Positions 8,920 to 18,000 of a stretch of DNA of 64,000 nucleotides are shown here, one piece after another. The notes under the pieces are model-generated. The model had not been told where the DNA came from and searched no databases. It was given only the letters and a program-made list of their open reading frames with translations. Both the position numbers and the translations under genes were made by a program. This DNA is from Streptomyces rubiginosohelvolus (GTDB taxonomy: Bacteria > Actinomycetota > Actinomycetes > Streptomycetales > Streptomycetaceae): positions 493,195 through 557,194 of the forward strand of contig NZ_BMTW01000003.1 in the NCBI RefSeq assembly GCF_014649875.1, written 5' to 3'. How positions within the stretch are numbered: the first letter of the stretch is position 1; each line of letters begins with the position of its first letter.

Positions 8920-10371
8920 ATGTCTCAGAGCCACCAGCAGCCCGCCCTGTCGAAGTGCCCCGGCTGCGCGGAACCGCCGGCCGCGGGCGACCTGTTCTGC
9001 GGGGCGTGCGGCTACGACCTCTCGGCCGTGCCCGGGCGCCCGGGTGACCGGCCCACGATGGCCATCACCGTGCCCCCGGCCGCGTCGGGGTCCGAGGCCG
9101 TGCGGTGGCCCGCAGCCGCGGAGACCGACAGTTCGGACGTGCCCGCGCCCGTGCACCGCCCGTCGGACCTGCCGGGGACGGACTCGGGCGGCAGGCCCTT
9201 GGCAGAGCAGGTACAGCAGCGGGAACAGGCCCAGGAGCCGAGTGCGGCGGCCGGGCAGGGCGCGCCGGTCGGGCCCGGGCCGGAGCCCGTCGGCGGTCCT
9301 GAGTCCTCGGCCGTTCCGGTGCGCCACGACGACCGGGCGGTGCCGGGCGGTGCGGAGCACTCCGGTGACTTCGCGCTGGCCGCGCCCGATCCCCGTACGG
9401 CCGAGCACGCCGCGGCGGCCGCCGCTCCCGCCGCCGGGGGGAAGGTCTGTGTGGCCTGCCGCTCCGGCCGGGTGGACCCCGACGGCTACTGCGAGAACTG
9501 CGGGCACGCCCAGCCCCGTGAGCGCGACCACATGGAGCAGGAGCTCGGCTCGGTGGCCGCGGTGAGCGACCGGGGCCTGCGCCACCACCGCAACGAGGAC
9601 TCCTTCGCGGTGTCCTCGACCGCGCTGCCGGACGGTTCGCCCGCCGTCGTCGCGATCGTCTGCGACGGCGTCTCCTCGGCGAGCCGCCCCGACGAGGCGT
9701 CGGCCGCCGCCGCGAGCGCCGCCAACGAGTCGCTGCTGGAGTCCCTGCCGCGCGGTACGCATCCACAGCAGGCGATGCACGAGGCGATCGTCGCCGCGTC
9801 CGAGGCGGTCAACGCCCTGGCGCAGGAGCCGGCCGGGGCGATGGAGCACGACGCGCACCGCCACCAGAACGCCCCGGCCTGCACCCTGGTCGGCGCGGTC
9901 ATGGCGGGCGAGCTGCTGATCGTCGGCTGGGTCGGCGACAGCCGGGTCTACTGGGTGCCCGAGGACCGGAGCCGGCCGACCGCCCGGCTCACCGAGGACG
10001 ACTCCTGGGCCGCGCAGATGGTGGCGGCCGGCCTGATGAACGAGGCCGAGGCATACGCGGACGAGCGCGCCCACGCCATCACCGGCTGGCTCGGCGCCGA
10101 CGCGTACGAACTGGAGCCGCACACCGCCGCGTTCAAGCCGGACCGGCCGGGTCTGGTCGTCGTGTGCACGGACGGCCTGTGGAACTACGCCGAGTCCGCC
10201 GAGGAGATGGCCGCCGCGGTCCCGGCCGACGCCCAGGAACACCCGTTGCGCGGCGCCCAGGTGCTCGTCGGACACGCGCTCGACGGCGGGGGCCACGACA
10301 ACGTAACAGTGGCACTTCTGCCGTTCGCCGTCCGGCCGCAAGGGGCAGGATCGGCCTGCGAAACCGTTTGA
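8920..10371 (+). CDS. PP2C-family Ser/Thr phosphatase with two N-terminal zinc ribbons
   Basis: This 483-residue cytosolic metal-dependent phosphatase would remove phosphate from Ser/Thr targets, plausibly those of the adjacent kinase. Zinc-ribbon pairs are C13/C16 with C27/C30 and C177/C180 with C191/C194, separated by a long disordered Ala/Pro/Glu linker. The PP2C domain (about 210-475) shows RNED (metal ligand), VCDGVSS (D249), CTDGLWN and GGHDNVTV. The start ATG lies two bases after the pknG stop, so the genes are translationally coupled. The mycobacterial pknG locus has no dedicated phosphatase; its presence here makes the signalling reversible within one operon. The link to PknG substrates is inferred from context. 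Confidence 0.92.
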   Translation: MSQSHQQPALSKCPGCAEPPAAGDLFCGACGYDLSAVPGRPGDRPTMAITVPPAASGSEAVRWPAAAETDSSDVPAPVHRPSDLPGTDSGGRPLAEQVQQREQAQEPSAAAGQGAPVGPGPEPVGGPESSAVPVRHDDRAVPGGAEHSGDFALAAPDPRTAEHAAAAAAPAAGGKVCVACRSGRVDPDGYCENCGHAQPRERDHMEQELGSVAAVSDRGLRHHRNEDSFAVSSTALPDGSPAVVAIVCDGVSSASRPDEASAAAASAANESLLESLPRGTHPQQAMHEAIVAASEAVNALAQEPAGAMEHDAHRHQNAPACTLVGAVMAGELLIVGWVGDSRVYWVPEDRSRPTARLTEDDSWAAQMVAAGLMNEAEAYADERAHAITGWLGADAYELEPHTAAFKPDRPGLVVVCTDGLWNYAESAEEMAAAVPADAQEHPLRGAQVLVGHALDGGGHDNVTVALLPFAVRPQGAGSACETV

Positions 10372-10390
10372 GCCTCAAGGAGCCGACCAG

Positions 10391-11746
10391 ATGGCCAACT
10401 TCTCCAAGTCGCAGGTGCCGCAGTTCTCCGTCGAGGTCTACCAGAACGAGTTCCTGCCCGAGGGCGGCCGTGAGGTCAACGCGATCGTCACCGTGACCTC
10501 GACCGGCGGCGGCACCACCGGCGGGATACCGCTGGCGGACGCGGCGCCCGCGTACGGGGCGGGGCAGGGGCCCGGCGCGGCCGTGGTGCTCATGGTCGAC
10601 TGCTCGGGCTCGATGGACTACCCGCCGACGAAGATGCGCAACGCGCGCGACGCGACGGCCGCGGCCATCGACACCCTGCGCGAGGGGACCCAATTCGCGG
10701 TGGTCGCCGGAACGCATGTGGCGAAGGACGTCTATCCGGGCAACGGCCGGCTCGCGGTCGCCGACGCGCGGACGAAGGCGCAGGCCAAGGAGGCCCTGCG
10801 AAAGCTGAGCGCGGGCGGAGGCACCGCGATCGGCACCTGGCTGCGGCTGGCGGACCGGCTGCTGAACTCGGCCGACGTCTCCATCCGGCACGGCATCCTG
10901 CTGACCGACGGCCGCAACGAGCACGAGTCGCCCGAGGACCTGCGGGCGGCCCTGGACTCCTGCGCGGGCCGGTTCACCTGCGACGCCCGAGGGGTCGGCA
11001 CCGACTGGGAGGTGAAGGAGGTCACCGGCATAGCCGCCGCCCTCCTCGGCACGGCCGACATCGTCGCCGACCCCGCGGGGCTGGCCGCGGACTTCACGCA
11101 CATGATGGAGAACGCCATGGGCAAGGAGGTCGCGGACGTCGCGCTGCGGCTCTGGACCCCGGTGGGCGTGGAGATCCGGTTCGTGAAGCAGGTCGCGCCG
11201 ACCGTCGCCGACCTGACCGCCCGGCGCACCGAGGCGAACGCCCGGGCCGGGGACTACCCGACCGGTTCCTGGGGCGACGAGTCCCGCGACTACCACGTGT
11301 GCGTCCTGGTGCCGGAGGCCGGTATCGGCCAGGAGATGCTGGCGGCCCGGGTCTCGCTGATCCTGCCCGACCCCTCGGGCGCGGGCACGCCGCAGACGCT
11401 GTCGCAGGGGCTCGTACGGGCCGTGTGGACGGACGACATGGTGGCGTCGACCTCGATCAATCCGCAGGTCGCGCACTACACGGGTCAGGCGGAACTGGCA
11501 CAAGTCATCCAGCAGGGGCTGGACGCACGCAAGTCGGGCGACTTCGACGGCGCGACGGCGAAGCTGGGCCGTGCGGTGCAGCTGGCGTCGGCGTCCGGGA
11601 ACCAGGACACCGCGAAGCTGCTTTCGAAGGTGGTCGACGTCGTCGATGCCGCGACAGGTACTGTGCGACTCAAGGCGAAGGTCGCGGAAGCGGACGAGAT
11701 GACCCTCGAAACGCGCTCCACCAAGACCGTTCGCGTCAAGAAGTAG
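10391..11746 (+). CDS. Cytosolic von Willebrand factor A (VWA) domain protein
   Basis: A 451-residue protein without signal peptide. Its VWA domain (about 62-240) has an intact MIDAS motif DCSGS at 70-74, a Thr-containing second loop (GGGTAIGTWL) and the third-loop Asp in LLTDGRNE. A beta-rich middle region follows, then a helical TPR-like C-terminus (about 370-451). VWA domains bind partners through a coordinated metal. Inside a kinase-phosphatase-FHA operon this protein is most likely a scaffold or phospho-target. It follows the PP2C gene by 19 bp with its own RBS (AAGGAG at 10377). The partner is unknown; the order kinase-PP2C-VWA-FHA recalls VWA/FHA phospho-signalling modules in other bacteria. 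Confidence 0.88.
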   Translation: MANFSKSQVPQFSVEVYQNEFLPEGGREVNAIVTVTSTGGGTTGGIPLADAAPAYGAGQGPGAAVVLMVDCSGSMDYPPTKMRNARDATAAAIDTLREGTQFAVVAGTHVAKDVYPGNGRLAVADARTKAQAKEALRKLSAGGGTAIGTWLRLADRLLNSADVSIRHGILLTDGRNEHESPEDLRAALDSCAGRFTCDARGVGTDWEVKEVTGIAAALLGTADIVADPAGLAADFTHMMENAMGKEVADVALRLWTPVGVEIRFVKQVAPTVADLTARRTEANARAGDYPTGSWGDESRDYHVCVLVPEAGIGQEMLAARVSLILPDPSGAGTPQTLSQGLVRAVWTDDMVASTSINPQVAHYTGQAELAQVIQQGLDARKSGDFDGATAKLGRAVQLASASGNQDTAKLLSKVVDVVDAATGTVRLKAKVAEADEMTLETRSTKTVRVKK

Positions 11747-11832
11747 CACAAAGCGATCACCTCGCGGTCAAGGCACCGCGACCGAAAGCATGCGGCCTCC
11801 GCGGCCGGTAGAGGAGAGGGGGAAGCGCCGAC

Positions 11833-13239
11833 ATGCCGACCTGCCCGAACGGACACCAGTCGGGTTCCGAGGACTGGTGCGAGGTCTGCGGACACCGCAT
11901 GACGACCGGCGGTGCGCCCGCCGGCGCGGTGCCCCCGCCGCCTCCCCCGCCGCCAGCGCCCGGTTACGGCTACCCCCAGCCGGGTTCCGGCACCGGTGGC
12001 GGACAGCCCACCATGCAGGCGGAGCTCTGCCCGCAGTGCCGTACGCCGCGTGAGGCGATGGCGCCGTTCTGCGAGGAGTGCCGCTGGAACTTCCTCACGA
12101 ACACGGCGACCTCCTACACCCCGCTGGCCCCGCAGCACAGCACGCCCAGCGGCCCGCCGCCCGGCCTCAACCTGCCGCCCGGCTTCCAGGCGCAAGGCCC
12201 CGGCGGACAGCCCGGCCCCGGTGGTCCTGGAGGGCCCGGTGGTCAGCCCGGCCCCGGTGGTCCCGGTGGTCCCGGTGCGCAGGGCGGGCCGCCCGGCGCG
12301 CCTCAGCAGCGCGACCCGTTCGACTACCAGGGCTCGCGGCCCTCGCAGATGAACCGTCCCGCCGAGCCGCTCACCCCGGAGCAGAACGGTCCGCAGGGGA
12401 ACAGCGGCCCGCAGGGGAACGGCGGCCAGGGCGGTCCTCCGCAGTCGTTCCAGCAGGGTCCCCCGCCGTCCGCGTTCCAGCAGCAGGGCCCGCCGTCGGC
12501 GCGTTCGCCGTTCGAACCGCAGCAGTCGGCTCCGTCGCCGTTCGAGCCCCAGCAGGCCTCGCCCTTCGCGCCGCCGCAGCAGCATCAGCAGTCGGCGCCA
12601 CCCGCGCCTCCGCAGTCGTCGGGCCACGCCGGTGGCGGGGACGACTGGATGCTGTCGCCGCCCTCCCAGGCGCAGCCGCCGCAGCCGCCCCAGCAGTTCC
12701 AGCAGCCGGGCCCCCACCAGGGCCAGGGCCAGCCGGGTCACCCGGGCCAGGGCCATCAGCAGCACGGGCAGGACCAGGGGTACGACCAGGGTCAGCAGCA
12801 CGGTGTGCCCGGCCAGGGCCGGCCGCAGCAGCCCGCCACCTGGACCGCCGTGATCGCCCCGGACCGTGCGTACTTCCTCGCGATGATGCAGCGCAGCGGC
12901 CCCGAGGCGACCGGGCTGAACCTGCCCGCGTACTCCCCGGAGCAGCGCCTTCCGCTCACCGGCAGCCAGGTCACCATCGGGCGCCGCCGGCAGAGCACCG
13001 GCGAGTCCCCGGACGTCGATCTGTCGGTGCCCCCGGAGGACCCGGGCGTCTCGCACCAGCACGCGGTGCTGGTGCAGCAGCCCGACGGCGGCTGGGCGGT
13101 CGTCGACCAGAACTCCACCAACGGCACGACGCTGAACGGCGCCGAGGAGCCGATCCAGCCCTACGTCCCCGTGCCGCTCCAGGACGGCGACCAGGTGCAC
13201 GTCGGGGCCTGGACGACGATCACGGTCCGCCGGGACTGA
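11833..13239 (+). CDS. FHA-domain protein with N-terminal zinc ribbons and Pro/Gln-rich linker
   Basis: A 468-residue protein. The N-terminus carries a zinc-binding segment (C4, H8, C16, C19) and a four-Cys ribbon (C66, C69, C80, C83). Residues 100-340 are a low-complexity Gln/Pro/Gly region. The C-terminal FHA domain (about 375-468) has TIGRR, SHQHAVL and NSTNGT, the residues that bind phosphothreonine. It is the last gene of the signalling locus and probably recognises a phosphoprotein made by the PknG-like kinase. It is not a GarA/OdhI orthologue: those are about 150 residues with an N-terminal phospho-Thr motif and no zinc ribbon. The gap from the VWA gene is 86 bp and the RBS is GGAGAGGGGGA (11812-11822). 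Confidence 0.9.
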   Translation: MPTCPNGHQSGSEDWCEVCGHRMTTGGAPAGAVPPPPPPPPAPGYGYPQPGSGTGGGQPTMQAELCPQCRTPREAMAPFCEECRWNFLTNTATSYTPLAPQHSTPSGPPPGLNLPPGFQAQGPGGQPGPGGPGGPGGQPGPGGPGGPGAQGGPPGAPQQRDPFDYQGSRPSQMNRPAEPLTPEQNGPQGNSGPQGNGGQGGPPQSFQQGPPPSAFQQQGPPSARSPFEPQQSAPSPFEPQQASPFAPPQQHQQSAPPAPPQSSGHAGGGDDWMLSPPSQAQPPQPPQQFQQPGPHQGQGQPGHPGQGHQQHGQDQGYDQGQQHGVPGQGRPQQPATWTAVIAPDRAYFLAMMQRSGPEATGLNLPAYSPEQRLPLTGSQVTIGRRRQSTGESPDVDLSVPPEDPGVSHQHAVLVQQPDGGWAVVDQNSTNGTTLNGAEEPIQPYVPVPLQDGDQVHVGAWTTITVRRD

Positions 13240-13300
13240 TACCGCCGGGCCGGGCCCGCGCAGAAGCCCGAGCACACGCCGGGCCGGGCAGGACGCCGGT

Positions 13301-13334
13301 GCTCGCCGCCCCCGTTCACCGGCCGGCGGCGAGC
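13301..13334. terminator. Convergent terminator hairpin between FHA and methyltransferase genes
   Basis: A 10-bp perfect stem (13301-13310 with 13325-13334) and 14-nt loop sit at the meeting point of the two convergent genes. It overlaps the last codons of the methyltransferase gene. Confidence 0.6.
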
Positions 13335-14317
13335 GGCCAGGTGTAGGGGCCCTGCGGGTCGTCGAGCCAGGCCCACTGCCGTCCCTGGCCGACCGTGATG
13401 CCGTACCTCTCCCGCTGCGGGCGCCCCTCGCGCTCCCAGAGGGAGAGGGCCTCGTGCGGATCGAGGGTGCCCGCGGTCAGCGTCAGGAGGAACCGGAACA
13501 GATCGTCCCCGGCCACCCGGCGCGGCAGTCCGCCGAGGTGCGGCAGCCCGTCGGCCAGCGGCAGCGCCCCGCGTAGGGGCACGAAGTACGCCGGGGTGTG
13601 CAGGAAGTGCCCCTCGGCGCGCGGTCCGTGCGCCGTCGCACGGACCTCCAGCAGGACCAGGCCGGTGGCGAGCGGCGCGAGGATCAACGCCCCCGGACGG
13701 CACTGCTCCGGCCAGCTCTGCGGTACGGAGGGCAGGGTGCAGGTCGCGATGATCCGGTCGTACGGGGCACGCTCCGGACAGCCCCGGGCGCCGTCGCCGG
13801 TGATCACCGTCGGGTGGTACCCGGCCGCGGCGAGGTGGCCGCGGGCCGAATCCGTGATCTCCGGGTCCAGATCGACGCTGGTCACGGCGGGGTCGCCGAG
13901 CCGGTGGGCGAGGAGGGCCGCGTTGTAGCCGGGGCCGGTGCCGATCTCCAGGACCGTGTGTCCGTCGGCCATATCGAGGGCGTCGAGCATCAGGGCCATC
14001 AGGGACGGCTGACTGGAGGACGAGACGAGTTCGCCGTCCTTGAGCCAGGTGGCCAGCGCCCCGTCCGCGTACACCCCGTGCAGCCAGCGGGAGCGTTGCC
14101 CGGGGTCGGCGCCCTCCCCGAGGCGTTCGTAGCCCCCGATCCCGTGCACGTAGAAGAACGGCACGAACAGATGGCGGGGCACCTCGGCGAAGGCGGTACG
14201 CCAGGCGGGATCGGTGAGTCCGCCCCGCGCGACGATCTCCCGCACGAGGGCGTCCCGCGCCGCGTCGGCCTCGGCGTCGGGAGCGGACGGGGAGGGGCCC
14301 TGCCGGTGTGCACCCAT
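13316..14317 (-). CDS. PIMT-like (protein-L-isoaspartate O-methyltransferase family) methyltransferase
   Basis: A 333-residue SAM-dependent methyltransferase. The N-terminal region contains VPRHLFVP, typical of protein-L-isoaspartate methyltransferases. Motif I is LEIGTGPGYNAALLAHRLG (about residues 150-168), followed by VDLDP and DRIIATC. It is longer than the classic repair enzyme (about 210 residues) by an extra C-terminal domain of about 100 residues. In actinobacteria such extended forms include stand-alone proteins and enzymes acting on RiPP precursors. No precursor peptide or RiPP enzyme is nearby, so a repair or general role is favoured. ATG 14317 was chosen over longer upstream frames because it begins the conserved region and leaves a 115-bp divergent promoter space to the globin gene. 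Confidence 0.75.
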   Translation of the reverse strand: MGAHRQGPSPSAPDAEADAARDALVREIVARGGLTDPAWRTAFAEVPRHLFVPFFYVHGIGGYERLGEGADPGQRSRWLHGVYADGALATWLKDGELVSSSSQPSLMALMLDALDMADGHTVLEIGTGPGYNAALLAHRLGDPAVTSVDLDPEITDSARGHLAAAGYHPTVITGDGARGCPERAPYDRIIATCTLPSVPQSWPEQCRPGALILAPLATGLVLLEVRATAHGPRAEGHFLHTPAYFVPLRGALPLADGLPHLGGLPRRVAGDDLFRFLLTLTAGTLDPHEALSLWEREGRPQRERYGITVGQGRQWAWLDDPQGPYTWPLAAGR

Positions 14318-14432
14318 GTCTCCACTGTCCTGCGCCGGGGCTGTGGGGGCGAGAGGGAGCACACGGGCTCCGATCCCGGACGTTGGTCCTAGGACCGCTG
14401 ACCTCGGGCGGTGCGTCTGCGACCATGGACGG

Positions 14433-14837
14433 GTGACTGAGATTCCGCGCGACACGCTTCAGGAGCAGACCTTCTACGAGCAGGTCGGCGGCGAGGCGAC
14501 CTTCCGGCGCCTGGTGCACCGCTTCTACGAGGGCGTGGCGGGCGACGAGCTGCTGCGGCCGATGTACCCGGAGGAGGATCTGGGCCCGGCCGAGGAGCGG
14601 TTCGCGCTGTTCCTGATGCAGTACTGGGGCGGCCCGCGCACCTACAGCGACCACCGGGGCCACCCGCGGCTGCGGATGCGGCACGCGCCGTTCCGGGTGG
14701 ACCGCGCGGCCCATGACGCCTGGCTCTCCCATATGCGGGTCGCGCTGGACGAGCTGGGGCTCGCGCCCGAGCACGAGCGGCAGCTGTGGGACTACCTGAC
14801 GTACGCCGCCGCCTCGATGGTCAACACCGCGGACTGA
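14433..14837 (+). CDS. glbO: Group II truncated haemoglobin
   Basis: A 134-residue single-domain 2-over-2 globin of the trHbO class. It shows FYEQVGGEATF at the start, MYPEEDLGPAEERFALFLMQYWGG, and the proximal His in RMRHAPF. The length is typical. The group binds O2 and can take part in redox or NO/peroxide chemistry. The GTG at 14433 gives the expected N-terminus; an ATG at 14425 is out of frame. It is divergent from the PIMT-like gene and followed by a 185-bp gap. Nothing suggests an operon partner. Confidence 0.9.
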   Translation: MTEIPRDTLQEQTFYEQVGGEATFRRLVHRFYEGVAGDELLRPMYPEEDLGPAEERFALFLMQYWGGPRTYSDHRGHPRLRMRHAPFRVDRAAHDAWLSHMRVALDELGLAPEHERQLWDYLTYAAASMVNTAD

Positions 14838-15022
14838 GCGCTTCCGGACGTCGGCGGACCACCGGTCGGCGGCTACGTGAACGTTCTGTGACCAGACGCC
14901 TCCGGAATTCGACGCTCCACCTCCGGATAACGATCACGATCGCATCAAGGTGCGCCTGTAAGCGGTTACCGAAACCCAGGTGCCTCTGAAAGCATCACCG
15001 GTACGTCGGGGGGCGTGCGCGT

Positions 15023-18000
15023 GTGGTGTTTCCGGGGCTGGGGGATCAGGTGACGGGTTTCGTCCTTCTGCGGGTGCGGGCTCATCGCCTGTTGCTCTCC
15101 GCGGCCGTCCTCGCCGTCCTGCTGACCACCTCCGTCCTGGCCGCGCTCACCGCGTTCTCGGGTTCCGTGGGGGACGCGGCCCTGCGCCACACGCTCACCC
15201 ACCGCTCGGCCGCGTCCGCCGCTCTCGTCGTGTCCGCGTCGGTGGACCACGAACAGCGCGCGGAGGCCGACGAGGCCGTCCGTAAGGCCTCCCTCGACGC
15301 CTTCGACGGGCTGCCCGTGACCGTGGGGAAGCTGGAGAGTTCGGGGTCGTACGCGCTGCCGCGAAGCCTCCAGGACCCGGCCGCCCGGCGCGGCGAACCG
15401 GACCTCACCCACTTCGCCGCCCTCGACCGCGGCCGCGTGCGGGTCACGGAGGGCAGGGCGCCCGCCGCCTCCGATGGCACCGCCCCCGTACAGGTCGCGC
15501 TGCCCGTCGTCGCCGCCGAGGCGCTGAAGCTGAAGCCCGGCGCCCGGCTCACCGTCACCGACCGGCTGCGGGACGACAAGAAGCAGCGGGTCCTGGTCAC
15601 CGGTGTCTACGAGGCGGCCGACCGGTCCGACCCGTACTGGCAGTTGGACCCGCTGGGCGGGCGCGGAGTGCGCAAGCTCGCCTTCACGACGTACGGCCCG
15701 CTGCTCACCGACCCCTCGGTCCTCGCCTCGGGCGCGCTCGGCGGCGGGCAGACGTCCTGGCTGGCGGCCGCCGACTTCGCCACGCTGACCACCGGCTCCA
15801 TGGCGGGGCTGCGGGACGCGTCGGCGGGTGCCCCGAAGGCGCTGGCGGCCGCACCGGTGTTCAAGGCCGGTGTCACCGCGCGCATGTCGCTGCCGACCGT
15901 GCTCGACCAGCTCGACCGGGCGCTGCTGGTCTCCCGTTCCACGCTGATGATCGTCGCGGTGCAGCTGGTCCTGCTGGCCGCGTACGCCCTGCTGCTCGTG
16001 GCCCGGCTGCTGAACAGCGAGCGGGACGGCGAGCGCGAACTGCTGCGGGCCCGGGGCGGTTCGCGGGGCCGGATCACCTCGTTCGCCGCGATCGAGGCGC
16101 TGCTGCTGGCCGTGCCCGCCGCCGTGGTCGCCCCGCTGCTCGCGGGGCCGCTGACCGGGCTGCTGGCCGAGCGCAGCGCCCTGTCCCGGATCGGTCTGGA
16201 GGTCGGCGCGGCCTCGACCGGGACCGTGTGGCTGGTCTCCGCGGCCGTCGCGCTGGCCTGCGCCCTGGCGGTGGTGGCCCCGTCGCTGACGGCCGGGGCG
16301 GGCGGGCGCAGGACGCGGGCCGCCTCGCTGCCGGGGCCGGTGCGGGCGGGCGCGGACCTCGGGCTGCTGCTGATCGCGGGGGTGGCGTACTGGCAGCTGG
16401 ACCGGCAGGCCGGCGGCGGGGCACTCACCGGCGACCGGGCGGGCAACCTCGGGATCGACCCCCTGCTGGTCACCGCCCCCGCCCTCGCGCTGCTCGCCGG
16501 AACGGTCCTCACGCTGCGGCTGCTGCCGCCCGCCGCGCGGCTCGCGGAACGGCGTGCGGCCAAGGGCCGGGGGCTGCCCGCGGCCCTGGCGGGCTGGCAG
16601 TTCAGCCGCCGCCCGTTGCGGGGCGCGGGGCCGGTGCTGCTGCTGGTCCTGTCGGTCGCGATGGGCATGCTTGCGATCGGCCAGAGCGCCTCGTGGAACC
16701 GTTCGCAGTCCGACCAGGCCGACTTCGGCTCCGGCGCGTCGGTCCGGCTGGTGGGCGGTCACGGCAGCGGTCCGGCGTCGGCCGGGATCTACAGCGGCCT
16801 GGACGGGGTGCGGCAGGCGGCGCCCGCCCACCGGACGACGGTGGAGGCCTCCGGGGGGCGCACGGCCGAGATCCTCGCCCTGGACACCGCCCACGCGGAC
16901 GAGGGGATGCTGATGCGCTCCGACCTCGTCGGCGGAAGCCCGCGCCGGGTGTTCGACACCATCGCCCCGAAGCGGACCCCGCGCCCCGGGCTCGTCCTCC
17001 CGAAGGGCAGCACCCGGGTGCTGATGGACCTGCGGATCACCACGGTGTCGCCGAAACGCTCCGAGGCCGCCCCCGGCACCTCGCCGCCGGTGGTCACCGT
17101 GCTCCTGGAGGACCGCTACGGCCTCCCGTACCGGTTCCTGGCCGGTCCGGTGCCCGTGGACGGCCGCCCGGTCCCGGTGTCGTTCACGGTGTCGGCGGCG
17201 GGCGGTCTGGCCGTGACCGGCATCGAGGTGGACGACCAACCGCCGTACGGCCGGGCGGAGAAGCGCCGGGTCACGGTGAGCGACGTCCGCGTGGTCACGG
17301 GATCCGGCGACGACAAAGCGTCGGGCTCCGGCTCCCCCGAAGGGTCTGAAGGCTCCGCAAAATCCGAGGACTCCGCAGGCCAGGGACGCCCGGAACGCCC
17401 GGTGCCGGTCTCCGGACCGGTGCGCTGGGACGCGTCGATGGCGCTCACCCAGAGCGGTGACAGCCGACCCGGCAGACCGCCGGTGGGCAACGGGGCAGCG
17501 GGCCTGCCGGACTTCACTTACGACACCGGGGTGAGCAGCGAGGACACCTGGGAGCCGACCACCAGCACCCTGCGGATCACCGCCGCCCGGCCGAAGGCCG
17601 CGCCGCTCAAGGCGGTCGCGACGGACGCCTATCTGAAGAGCACGAACGCGAAGCTGGGGGACGAGATCGACCTCACCCTGGCCGGGAACACCGTCCGGGT
17701 GACCCTGGCAGACGCGGTGCGCCGACTGCCGACCACCGGGGCCGCCGAGCTGTCCGGCGCCGCGGACCCGGCGCAGTACGGCGGCGCGCTGCTGCTGGAC
17801 CTCAAGGCCGTCACCGAACTCCTGGCCGGGCGCACGACGGCCACCATCGAGGCGACCGAGTGGTGGCTGAGCGCTGCCCCCGGGGACGCCCCGAAGGTCG
17901 CCGCCGCGCTGCGCGCGCTGCCGGACACCGACCCGGCCCAGGTGCTGGTCCGGGCCGAGGCCGCCCGGCAGTTGGTGGACGACCCGCTGGGAGCGGGGCC

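Noticed and set aside
13316..14317. RiPP biosynthesis cluster around the PIMT-like gene
   Set aside because: No precursor peptide, cyclase, grasp ligase or transporter gene in an operon with it.
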